Shown in pieces: positions 1-9,732 of a stretch of 23,764 nt of DNA (positions are counted from its first letter, which is position 1; every line of letters starts with the position of its first letter). This DNA is from Saprospiraceae bacterium. Its GTDB lineage: Bacteria; Bacteroidota; Bacteroidia; Chitinophagales; Saprospiraceae. Location of the stretch: assembly GCA_016719855.1 (NCBI GenBank), contig JADJYH010000070.1:1-23764 (forward strand), read 5' to 3'. The position numbers and the translations under genes were made by a program. The notes below the pieces were generated by a model that saw only the letters and a program-made list of their open reading frames with translations, had not been told where the DNA came from and searched no databases.

Positions 1-2261
1 GCCAACGAGGTGAAAATCCTCTCCTGCCAGCCCAGCAGGTTCAGCCTCGAAGGCGAGCAGTGGGGCGGCGGGCGTGGCAACTGCTTCAGCACCACCTCGT
101 GGACGGGCTGTTCAGGCTGGCAGACCAACGCCGACAGGACTCGGTCTCAGTCGGCGGATTGACCACCTGGAGGACAAGGTGACCGCCGAAGCCGCCCCAC
201 AGAGCCAGGTGCCGATGCTGCTCGGCAGCAAGACCGAACGGCTGGCGACGGTGAACGCCGCCGTACTGGCGGACTTGCAAAAGCACAGGCGGGCGGGATG
301 CCAATCTTCGCGCCGCCACCGGCTCAGGGCTTCAGGAGGAGAGGTGCTGGCGAAAGGTGGACACGAGCATCAGGGAAATGTCCGGGCCTTCAAACTGGCG
401 GTGCAGGAGAAGCGGTTTTTTATCCCTTCGGGAAACTCGGCGGAAGACTATTACACCCAACTCACGGAGGTGGAAGCACTGGCGCTGCTGCGGGGCATGA
501 TGAAGCGCAACTATGCCGCTGCCCTGCAGGACGATGCGCAGCAGACGCTCAACGAGTGGCTGAAAACCAGCAAGGATGCTACCCTCGGAATCGAACCCAC
601 CGAGCGCCTGCCGATAAAGGTGTTCACGGAAAAGGTCAGGACCTACCCCCGCTGCCTTGACAGGGCGGCCGAACTGCTTGGCGAGAAGCACTACATGTAC
701 GCTGCCCTGAAAGCCCGCAAGTATTTTTTCGAGGGCTACCTGCTGGCGAATTCCAACCGGAACCCGAACCAGGAGTTGGGGGGACGTGCCCTGGCGCTGT
801 TCCGCCAGTCGCTCGAATGGCAACCAGAACAGCCACAGGTCTATTGGCAGATAAGCTTGGTGTACGGGTACAGCTTACGCCAACCCGACTCGTTGGAGTA
901 CTATGCCCGGCGGGCCATGGGCATTCACCCAAACTGGATTCAACCTTGTACCTGGGCAGCTATGACCCTGACCGAGCCATGGTTCAATCTGTACGACCGG
1001 GCGAGACCGTTTTTGGAGCGGGCAACCAAATAAGATTCAATTTCGGCGGATGTATTGACACAATGGGGCCTGTATTATTTTGGCAAAAACAACCCGGGCA
1101 AAGCAGAACAGTCGCTGGTAAAGGCCACCGAAATGGATTCGACCAATGCCGATGCCTGGGGCAACCTCAATTTTTTTTACACCGCCATTGGCCGCTTTGA
1201 CGAAGCGGAACTGACCATCAAAAGGCGATCGCCCTCGATTCGACGATTGCCCTTGGCTGGAACAACCTCAGGATGGTGTATTTCTATACCTGCGACGACG
1301 AAGCGGAGCATGCCTTTGAAAAAGCCATTAAGCTAGATTCGACGATTGCCCTCGCTTGGGCAAACCTAGGAGATGTGTACCAAAATACCCGCCGCCATGC
1401 CGAAGCGGAGCCGGTTTTTAAAAAAGCAATTGCACTCGATTCGACGTATGTCGCTGCCTGGAACAGCCTTGGGGTGGTGTACATCCAAACCGGTCGCTGG
1501 GCCGAAGCCGAACAAGCTTTGAAAAAAGCCGTAGCGCTCGATTCGACAAATGCAATTGCCCTGAACAGCCTTGGGGGCTTGTACCTCCAAACCCGCCGCT
1601 ATGCTGAAGCAGAACCGGTTTTGAAAAAAGCGGTTGCAATAGATTCGACGATTAGCTTAGCCTGGAGCAACCTTGGGAACTGGTATCGAATAACTGGCAG
1701 CGACAGCGAAGCGGAACAGGCTTTCAAAAAAGCTGTAGCGCTTGATTCGACGGAAATCGCTCCATTGAGCAGCCTCGGTTTTTTGTACCTTATGACCCAA
1801 CGTTATACAGAAGCAGAGTCGGCTTTTAAAAAAGCTATTGCGCTCGATTCGACCAGCATCTACCCGTGGAACAACCTCGGGTTAACCTACCTCAATGCCC
1901 ACCGCTATGCCGAAGCGGAGCCGGCCCTGAAAAAAGCCATAGCCCTCGATTCGACCTTTGCCAACCCCCGCAAGCACCTCGGCATGGTCTGTTTCAAGAC
2001 CAAGCGCCCCGACGAGGCCCGGCAGAACTTCCTCAAAGCGATAGCACTCAACCCCAACTATGCCGGGGCGATGCTCGGCATGGCCTACCTCTTCGCATCG
2101 GAAGGAAAAACGGAGGAAGCCCTCGGCTACGTGGAGCAGGCCATCGGCAAGGGCAGCACCTTCGAGCAGTTGGAAACGACGAAGACCTCGCCCCGCTGCG
2201 CGCCCTGCCGGAGTGGAAGGCGCTAATGAAAAAACACTTCCCCGACCAAGTCAAAGACTAA
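1..2261 (+). CDS. Caspase-TPR protein, 5' end outside window, frameshifted
   Basis: This is the C-terminal two thirds of an exported caspase-family (peptidase C14-like) protease with a TPR tail. It enters the window just after the catalytic cysteine region, at the family block SCQPxxFSLEGEQWGGGRG (1-80). It continues through LEDKVTAEAAPQSQVPM (about 165-220), the helical linker with MMKRNYAAALQDDAQQ (about 497-547) and LLGEKHYMY (about 676-700), then at least nine TPRs (about 1100-2100). It ends with the family tail MKKHFPDQVKD and TAA at 2259-2261. Reading frames change near 80-165, 280, 335-375, 1220 and 2180. At 1220 the paralogous repeat predicts AAAAA but AAAA is present, and at 2180 a GG is reduced to G. 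An in-frame TAA sits at 1031-1033, inside a TPR. The loop that is EF-hand-like in its paralogs is degenerate here. Only 12 bp separate it from the next paralog. The family is certain; whether it is intact is not. Confidence 0.82.
1136..1955 (+). repeat. Tandem TPR-coding repeats with fixed GATTCGAC word
   Basis: The octamer GATTCGAC starts at 1136, 1237, 1336, 1438, 1540, 1642, 1744, 1846 and 1948. From 1336 on the spacing is exactly 102 bp, which is 34 codons, one TPR. The first interval of 101 bp marks a one-base deletion in an A run near 1220, and the second of 99 bp is a repeat one codon shorter. The octamer encodes D-S-T in the phrase KKAIALDST. The DNA word is more conserved than the protein requires, since Ser and Thr codons could vary, which points to recent unit duplication or gene conversion. 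Confidence 0.9.
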
Positions 2262-2273
2262 AACCTATAAACA

Positions 2274-4803
2274 ATGAAATATCTGCTTGCCCTCATCGCC
2301 ATTTTCACGGGCTTTTGTTATCCTGAAAAGACCTCCGCCCAGTCCATCGACATGGGCACCACCACCCGTGCCGTCGTCGTCGGCATCTCCGACTACCAGG
2401 ACAAGGACATCCCCGACCTGCGCTTCGCTGACAAGGATGCGGAGGCGTTCGCCAACTTCCTGCGCTCGCCAGCGGGCGGCTCGCTCGATGGCGACCACCT
2501 GAAAGCTGCTGCTCAACAGCGAGGCCACCCCTAGGCCAATTCGCCAACGCCCTCGACTGGCTTTGGGAGGTCAGCGAAGAAGGTGACCAAGCCATCATCT
2601 ACTTCTCCGGCCACGGCGACGTGGAGAAAAAGACCCTCACCCAGCCGGGGTTCCTGCTCTGCTGGGACGCCCTTCAAGGATATACATGGGCGGTGGCGCC
2701 TTTGCCTTGCCCTATGTTGCAGGAAGTGATTTCCACCCTGTCCATCCAGAACAAGGCGAAGGTGGTGGTCATCACCGATGCCTGTCGCTCCGGTACGCTC
2801 GCCGGACAGTCGGTGGGTGGGGCACAGGCCACGGCTGCCAACCTCGCCAAGCAGTACGCCAATGAAATCAAGATACTCTCCTGCCAGCCCAACGAGTACA
2901 GCATCGAAGGCGAGCAATGGGGAGGCGGCAGGGGTGCCTTCTCCTTCAACCTCGTGGACGCCCTCTACGGCTTGGCCGACGGCAACAACGACCTGACCGT
3001 CTCGCTGTACGAAGTGGGCCGTTACCTCGAAGACCATGTGACCGCCGAAGTGGCCCCCGTGAGCCAAGTGCCGATGGTGCTGGGCAACCGCACGGAAAGG
3101 TTGGCCATTGTGGACGCAAACATTTTGGCAGACCTGCGTTCCGGCAAAGACCAGCCAAATGGCCATGCTCTCGCCCATCGAATCGAGGGGCATGGAGGAC
3201 GACGTGCTGGCCGGGGTGGACACCAACGTCCGGGAGCTGTACCAGTTATTTAAAAAAGCCCTGAAGGACAAGGTGTTCCTTTCACCGGCGACAGCCTGCG
3301 CCGATGCGTATTACGAGCGCCTCATTGCGGAGCCAAAGCTGGAACGCCTCCACTCCACCATGCGCCGCAACTACGCCGCTGCCCTCCAGGACGATGCGCA
3401 GCAGGTGATGAACAAATGGTTGAAGACCGATATGAGCAGAGATAACCCTCACCAAAATAACGAAGGCCGACAAATACCAATCTTATCCACGCTACCTTGA
3501 GCGGGCAGCAGACCTGCTTGGAAGGACGCACTACATGTATCCTGTCCTAAAGGCGAGAAGGCATTTTTTCGAAGGCTACCTGCTGGCTTTGTCAAGCCAA
3601 AACCCCGACAAAGCACTGGGCGAAAAGGCATTGGCAGCATTTCGCTCGGCCCTACAATGGCAAGCTGGCCTGCCGCAGGCTTACTGGCAAATGAGCAGCG
3701 TGTTTGCCTACAACTTGCTGCAACCCGATTCGGCGGAATATTATACGCAGCAGGCCATCGCCCTGCACCCTTCATGGATACTTCCATATACCAATATGGC
3801 TTTATTGCTTTCTGTCAAGTATAAACAATTCGACCGCTCAAAGTCATATTTGGAGCAGGCGATGCGCATAGATTCTAATTCGGCAATTGTTTGGGTCAAC
3901 TGGGGGAGTTATTACTATGCTAAAAAAGAGTATGCGGAGGCGGAAAAGAAATTCAAAAAAGCCATACAACTCGATTCAAACTATATAAATGCCTATAACA
4001 ACTTGGGTAACGTTTACTATAAAACCAATAGCTTTGAGGCAGCTGAACGGCAATATAATAAAGTAATCCAACTCGATTCAACCTTCATTGATGCCTACAA
4101 CAACATAGGGCAATATGCGAAGACCAACCGTAATGCCGAAGCGTTGCAGCAATACCTAAAAGTGATACAACTGGATTCAAACGCCACAAAAACATACAAA
4201 AACCTGGGGAATGTATATTACGATATGCACCAGTTTGCGGAGGCGGAGGCAGTTTTTAAAAAAGCCATACAACTCGATTCGACTTATGTCAATGCCCATA
4301 TTGACCTAGCGGATGTTTATTTAGAAACCCACAAAATTCCTGAAGCTGAGGTGGTCTTGAAAAAGGCCATTCAACTAGATTCGACCAAGGGTTTGCCTTT
4401 GCCAACCTTTTCAGGGTTTATCAGGAATTGGGGAGTATAACGAGGCTGCAACCATGATGTTAAAAGCCATCGCCCTGAAACCTAAATTTGTTGGCTTCAA
4501 AATCCTCCTGGGCGATATGAAAATGAACCGCCTGGAAGATGCCGAAAGAGCGTACCGTGAAGAATTGTCGCTCGCCCCGGATTTTGCGGACGTAAACATG
4601 GCACTTGCTCGCCTTGCTTCCCGTAGGCGGCAAACCGAACAGGCATGGCAGCAACTGGAAGATGCCTGCAAGGGTTTCAAGACTACCCTCGACTACTAGC
4701 TGACCCCGACCTCGCCTCGCTGCGGGAGCGCACCGAGCAGTGGAATGCGTTCATGAAAAAATATTTCCCGCTTGCTCCTGTGGGGGACCAAACAAAAGAC
4801 TAA
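2274..4803 (+). CDS. Exported caspase-TPR protease, frameshifted
   Basis: This is a full-length family member of about 840 residues if frames are joined. MKYLLALIAIFTGFCYPEK plus TSAQS is a Sec signal peptide. The caspase domain begins at TTRAVVVGISDYQD. The catalytic His is in YFSGHGD (codon 2612-2614) and the catalytic Cys in ITDACRSG (codon 2783-2785). An EF-hand-like loop D-G-N-N-D-L-T-V-S-L-Y-E follows (2978-3013). After the linker (MRRNYAAALQDDAQQ, about 3361-3405) come TPRs at about 3640-4650 with KKAIQLDST phrases. The tail FMKKYFP...TKD ends at TAA 4801-4803. Frames change near 2508 (AAA for AA), 2531 (CCCC for CCC), 2675-2715 (a compensating pair), 3148, 3450, 4392, 4427 and 4690. 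The start is the first ATG, 12 bp after the preceding paralog. The GC-rich head and AT-richer tail differ in composition. The product is probably periplasmic or secreted; its substrate is unknown. Confidence 0.85.
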
Positions 4804-4819
4804 AACTCAAACAGTCACA

Positions 4820-4972
4820 GTGAAGCTGTTTAGGCTTTCCTCATTTGGCTAAAGGCTTTTCCGCCCTGAAGTCAGCTATTTTTTCGGCAATAGCGCTGCT
4901 ATTCCCTCAAAGTTCCTGACTTCAGGACAAAATCACTCTTTTATCTCAAACAGAAAGTCTAAACTGCTTCAG
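4820..4972. repeat. 153-bp nested imperfect inverted repeat
   Basis: The outer arms 4820-4839 and 4953-4972 match as inverted repeats at 17 of 20 positions. Inside them, CCTGAAGTCAG (4865-4875) and CTGACTTCAGG (4916-4926) are a perfect 11-bp inverted pair, and AATAGC-gct-GCTATT forms the apex. The stretch between the outer and middle arms can also pair partially. It fills most of the 205-bp gap between two caspase genes whose counterparts elsewhere are 11-34 bp apart, so it looks like an inserted MITE-like element or a structured transcript. I see no target-site duplication. Confidence 0.7.
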
Positions 4973-5008
4973 TATCTTGGTGGTTGCTAATTTTAAAAAA
5001 CCGTCACA

Positions 5009-6010
5009 ATGAAAAACTTGCTTACCCTCCTCGCCCTGCTTACGACTTTTGTCATCTCGAAGGAACCCTCGCCCAGTCCATTGACATGGACAAAGCCACT
5101 ACCCGTGCCGTCGTCGTCGGCATCTCCGACTACCAGGACATGGGCATCCCCGACCTGCGCTTCGCCGACCGGGATGCCGAAGCGTTCGCCAACTGGCTGC
5201 GCTCGCCTGCGGGAGGAAGTGTGCCGGAGCGAAACCTCGTGCTGCTCACCAACAAGCAGGCAACTATCGCCCAGTTCGCCAAAGCCCTCGACGGGTTGAT
5301 GGAAACTGTCAAAGAAGGCGACCTGGTCATCATTTACTTCAGCGGGCACGGCGACTGGGGACGAAGACCCTGCGGCAAAACGGCTTCTTCCTTTGCCACG
5401 ACTCGCCCGCCGCCACCTACATGGCGGGCGCTTACGCCCTGACGTTTTTGCAGGACGTGGTTACAACGCTCAACCAGCAAAACAAGGCGAAGTCGTCGTC
5501 ATCACCGATGCCTGCCGGGCGGGCAAGCTCGCCGGGAGCAGCATCAATGGCGCACAATTGACCAGCGCCAACCTCGCCAAGCAGTTTGCCGACGAGGTGA
5601 AAATCCTCTCCTGCCAGCCAACGAGTTCTCGCTTGAAGGCGAGCAGTGGGGCAACGGAAGGGGCGTGTTCAGCTTCCACCTGCTCGACGGACTGACGGGC
5701 ATGGCGGACAAAAACAGGGACGGTTCGGTGAATCTCTTCGAACTGGGCCACTACCTTGATGACCGGGTGTTAACCGAGGCGGCCCTTCACTCCTCCCAAC
5801 TGCCCCTCACCGTCGGCGACCGGCAGACGCAGTTGGCAACGGTGGACGCACCGACCCTCGCCGACCTGCGCTCGGCGAAATCTTCTATCGCCACCACGCT
5901 CAAAGGCACGGGCATGAGGGGCTGGGAAGATGACATCGTGGCCACCGCCGATTCCGCCACACAGTCGCTGTACTACGCCTTTGCCGATGCGCTGAAAAAC
6001 GGCGAAATGC
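5009..6010 (+). pseudogene. Caspase-TPR paralog truncated after the protease head
   Basis: It begins MKNLLTLLALLTTFVIS (signal peptide) and continues, after a frame change near 5055, as QSIDMDKATTRAVVVGISDY. The catalytic His is in YFSGHGD (codon 5347-5349) and the Cys in ITDACRAGKLAG (codon 5513-5515). A near-canonical EF-hand loop D-K-N-R-D-G-S-V-N-L-F-E lies at 5707-5742. Frames shift near 5357, 5492 (GG read as G) and 5618 (CCC read as CC). Homology to the family ends at LYYAFADALKNGEML, around 6010. The remainder of the linker and the whole TPR tail are absent, and the sequence changes directly into an amidohydrolase C-terminus. Head residues are conserved, so the truncation is either recent or an assembly artefact. 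The caspase frame itself runs open to a stop at 6109-6111 with non-family residues. Confidence 0.8.
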
Positions 6011-6214
6011 TTGACGCCCGAGCAAGCCTTGCAGACAGCCACCGTGAACGCCGCTGCGCTGTTGGGTATGGAGGCAGAATTGGGTGCAGTAGCGCCCGGT
6101 TTTTTGGCTGACCTAGTAGCGGTTTCCGGCGACCCGCTCAAAGATGTCAACGCCATCATCAACGGCGTGCGCTGGGTGATGAAGGATGGGAAGGTGGTGG
6201 TGGACAAAAGATGA
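6011..6214 (+). pseudogene. C-terminal fragment of an amidohydrolase
   Basis: The frame reads LTPEQALQTATVNAAALLGM, then LGAVAPGFLADLVAVSGDPL and INGVRWVMKDGKVVVDKR before TGA. This is the standard C-terminal signature of imidazolonepropionase-like and Xaa-Pro-dipeptidase-like amidohydrolases (TPxQALxAAT.NAA.LLG, then PG..ADLV.V.GDPL, then V.K.GK). Only about 67 residues of a normally 400-residue enzyme exist here, so all metal ligands of the catalytic barrel are missing. There is no own start region; it directly abuts the caspase head with a one-base frame offset. It is a non-functional relic, or a chimera created during rearrangement or assembly. Confidence 0.8.
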
Positions 6215-6423
6215 GGCAAGGTCTTTGAAAATGTCGCCGTGAAAAAATCCGATGAGCCTCGACTCGACTCGCAACCCACCATAAACGGCACTGTGGGAGA
6301 TGCGGGTGAGGTGCCAGAACTCGTTTTTTTTGTATGCAGTTTGCAGAGGTGGAATAATTGTACAAGTTTGGCATTTGCTTTCTAAATATTGTTTACATTT
6401 CTGACTTTTAAACCCTATACTTA
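6215..6423. other. Noncoding gap before the TPR-CHAT gene
   Basis: I see no convincing coding sequence in these 209 bp. The first half is GC-rich and may belong to the rearranged amidohydrolase locus. The last 70 bp are AT-rich, with TACATTTC near 6390, which resembles the Bacteroidota -7 element (TAnnTTTG) at 7 of 8 positions. No well-spaced -33 TTG accompanies it, so a promoter is only suggested. Confidence 0.4.
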
Positions 6424-9400
6424 ATGAAAAAATTATTGCATTCCTTTCTGCTTTGCTTTCCTCTTGTTGGTTTTTGCCAGGCTGTGGATACGGCTGTCAT
6501 CACCCGGCAAGTGGACAGCCTAATTCAAGCCTCTCGTTCACTCACCAACCAACAGCAGTATGGGGAAGCCATGCAAATCAATGATGTTGCAGAACAGATA
6601 GCCTTTGAAAAGCTTGGGATTGAACACGCTGCTCATGGAAAATGCCTATTCAACCACGGCTATATTTTTAATTCTCAGGGTAAATTGGAGGATGCAGAGC
6701 GCTTTTACCTCGACGCAAAAACAATCCAGGAAAATGCAACGGAGGTTGACCCACTAGATTTGGCAGCTACGCTGAACAACCTCGGTTTGATTTACCGGAG
6801 GCAACAGCGCTATGAAGAGGCGGAGCCACTTTACTTAAAAGTTAAAGAAATTCGGGAGGAAGTGTTTACCAAGGCTCATAAGGATTATGCGGCTATCGTC
6901 AATAACCTGGGCGCACTGTACACTTATATGTTCCGATTCAGGGAGGCGGAAAAAAACCTTTTGGAAGCCAAGGAGCTTTGGGAATATGACCTAAAAATGG
7001 ACAGCGCCCAATATGCCAATGTGCTGGACAACCTGGGAGATGTGTACATTAAAACCGGGCGATATGAAGAGGCAGAGCCACTTTATTTAAAAGCCAAGGA
7101 CATCCGGGAGAAAGTTCTGGGCAAATTTCACCTCGACTATGCCGGGCTGTTGAACGATTTGGCAAACCTGTATTCCGACGTTGCCCGGTACGAAGAAGCC
7201 GAGCGGTACTACTTGCAGGCAATGGAAATTCAAATTGAATTATTGGGGAAAGAAAGCTACGGCTATGCCTTGAGCCTCAACAACCTCGGCATCCTGTACA
7301 AAGACCTGGGGCGCTATGAAGAAGGGGAACGTTGCTTGTTGGAGGCTAAGGAAATTTGGGAAAAAACAGCCGGAACGGAAAGCTTGGAATATGCCAACTG
7401 CATGGACAACACAGCGTCCCTGTACTATAAACTTGGGCTGTTCGATGCTGCGGAACCGTATTACCAAAGGGCGCTTGCCATCCGCAAAAGGACAAATGCC
7501 CGCAGTGTCGAATACTCGGTCAGCTTGAACAACCTGGCTGTCTTGTACATGGCAAAGGAGGAATATCAGGCTGCCGAGCCGCTTTCCAAGGAGGCGAAAT
7601 CCATTTTTGAAAATGCTGGCGGCAGGGAGAATACCGACTATGCCTGGAGCCTGAACAACCTGGCTATTCTTTACGATAAAATGGGGCTGTACACTGATGC
7701 CGATACCCTGCTTTTATCGGCGAAAAGAATCCGGGAAAAAATATTGGGCAATGCACACCCCGATTATGCCAACACCCTCGAAGACTTGGCAATTTTGTAC
7801 CAAAAAATGAAAAACCCTGAAGCTGCCCTGAAACTCCATTTGGAGGCCAAGGCTATTTTTGAGAAAACGTTTGGCAAGGAGCATCCCCGTTACGAGGAAT
7901 GCATCAGGAACCTGGCCGTTTGTATCAAAACAGGGAAAGCAAGAACTTGCCAGCCCATTACTGTTGGAGGCCAATGACTTGCAGCGGGGCCTGCTCCTGA
8001 AATCCACCCGCTATCTTTCCGAACGGGAGTTGGCTGCCAATGCCATTACTTTCGCCACTGGCCTCGACGGATTGTACTCCTTGGCCAGACAAAAACCGGA
8101 GATAAGTGCAAAGCTGCCTTCCATCCTTTTTGACAACACGATTTTTCACAAAGGCTTCCTGCTGACGGCTTCCAACCAGGTCAAACATTTGGCGCACCGA
8201 GTTCTGCATCTTCCATGCGTTATGAATTGCTGACTTCTTATCATCGCCGCCTCGCCGCCGAATATGCCAAACCCATTGAGGAAAGGGAAGGGGTTGCAAA
8301 TTTGGAGCAAAAAGCAAATGAACTGGAAAAGGAATTGGTGAGAACGGTGGCGGGTTATGACGAAGCGACGAAACAGGTAACGTGGCAGGAAGTGCAGGCA
8401 AAATTGCAGCCCGGCGAAGCGGTCGTCGAGTTTGTTCATTACCACTACCGGAATCCGGAATCCACGGATAGCGTTTTTTATAGTGCGCTTGTGCTGCAAC
8501 CGGGCGATGCCGCCCCTCAGTTCGTTCATCTTTGCGAAGAAAAATCGCTCGACTCACTTTTTGGGGCTGGCACGGCGAGACGAAGCGATTTTGTCGCCGA
8601 TTTGTACAACTACCATGAACGTGGGGCAACGCCGCTCGGCAAACCCACCAAGTCGCTGTACGATTTGCTATGGCAACCACTGGAAGGCGAGTTGAAGAGC
8701 GTTAAAACCGTTTATTTTTCACCCTCCGGACTGATGCACCGCCTGAACTTGGGCGCAATACCCATTGATGAAGAAAATACCCTGGCAGATACCATTAACC
8801 TCGTGCAGTTGGGCAGCACCCGCCAGCTTGTGGTTCCCAATGCAGTGAATATTGTCAATCAAGAGGCATTGCTCGTTGGGGGCGTGCAATATGAAATGGA
8901 CAGCGCCGCCATTGCCGATCGGAAAATATCTGCCGAAATGCTTGCCAGCAGGGCCAGGAGGATAGAAAATTGAATATTGACCCTATCCCTGCGCAAAGGG
9001 GCAGTGCATGGACCTTCCTTAATTGGACGAATAAAGAAGTTTCTTCCATCCAATCCATTGCCAAAGCCGCCGGTTTGGCGCCGGATACCCGCACTGGAAA
9101 TGCTGCCACGGAAGAAGCGTTCAAGCAAATAGGACGGGAGAAACCTTCTCCTCGAAGTATTCATTTGGCTACGCACGGGTACTTTTTCCCTGACCCCAGC
9201 CCCCTCAAAGGAGGGGGACGAGGGATCACTCCTCTTTTGGACAGGGGCAGGTTTTCAAATATCTGACCAACCCATGACACGTTCCGGCCTAATCCTGGCT
9301 GGTGAATTACTCCTGGCTGACTGGCAGGCCATTGCTGCCGGACATGGAAGACGGCATCCTCACCGCCTACGAAATTAGCCAAATGGACTTATCCCATACG

Positions 9401-9685
9401 GAACTGGCGGCGCTCTCTGCCTGTGAAACCGGATTAGGAGACATCAAGGGCAACGAAGGTGTCTATGGCCTGCAACGGGCTTTCAAAATAGCTGGGGTAA
9501 AGTATATCGTGATGTCGCTTTGGGAGGTGCCGGATGAACAAACCAAAAAACTGATGACCCTATTTTATTCAAAATGGCTGGAAGATAAGATGGCCATTCC
9601 TGACGCTTTTCGGGCGGCACAGAAAGAAATGCGGGAGATTGGCTTTTCGCCTTATCAGTGGGCGGGGTTCGTGCTGGTGGAGTGA
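6424..9685 (+). CDS. Exported TPR-CHAT protease-like protein, frameshifted
   Basis: About 1,085 residues if frames are joined. MKKLLHSFLLCFPLVGFCQA is a signal peptide. Residues about 45-490 are roughly ten kinesin-light-chain-type repeats with a 42-residue period (LNNLGxLYxxxGRYEEAEPLY and similar). A helical linker with LLLEANDLQRGLLLKS (about 7955-8005) leads into a CHAT domain (caspase HetF associated with TPRs) from about 8390. The CHAT catalytic His is in IHLATHGYFFPD (codon 9174-9176) and the Cys in ALSACETGLGDIKGNEG (codon 9422-9424). The domain ends with YQWAGFVLVE and TGA. Frames shift near 7930, 8195, 8970, 9240 and 9306. A G/C hairpin sequence interrupts the domain after the His motif. 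CHAT proteins with a signal peptide are common in Bacteroidota and their role is unknown; this is not the cytoplasmic TPR-CHAT of craspase, as no Cas7-11/gRAMP gene is nearby. Confidence 0.87.
9192..9240. repeat. REP-like G/C hairpin inserted in the CHAT coding region
   Basis: CCCCCTC (9200-9206) and GAGGGGG (9211-9217) form a perfect 7-bp stem with a 4-base loop, followed by a further C/T-rich stretch. Translated, it gives SPLKGGGRGITPLLDRG, which replaces the variable segment usually found between HGFFFPDP and the SD(Q/N)PMxRSGLILAG block of CHAT proteins. It is immediately followed by a frame change. It resembles interspersed repeats that normally sit between genes. No second copy is present in the window. 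Confidence 0.5.
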
Positions 9686-9732
9686 GAAGATAAGGTAACA
9701 TTCATTGGATTCCTCCTACTAAAATAAAGCTT

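Noticed and set aside
1136..1955. CRISPR array
   Set aside because: The 102-bp period is coding, in frame with TPR units, and the conserved word is only 8 bp with no unique spacers.
2531..3271. Minus-strand open frame of 246 codons
   Set aside because: It is antisense to the conserved caspase core, including the Cys motif. The GC-rich codon pattern of the + strand keeps the opposite frame open, and I see no domain in it.
7958..8680. Minus-strand open frame of 240 codons
   Set aside because: It is antisense to the linker and CHAT start of the TPR-CHAT gene. Its translation is rich in Arg and Pro and lacks family features.
6424..9685. Craspase-type TPR-CHAT
   Set aside because: It has a signal peptide, and no Cas7-11/gRAMP gene or CRISPR array is in the window, so the RNA-guided system is not supported.
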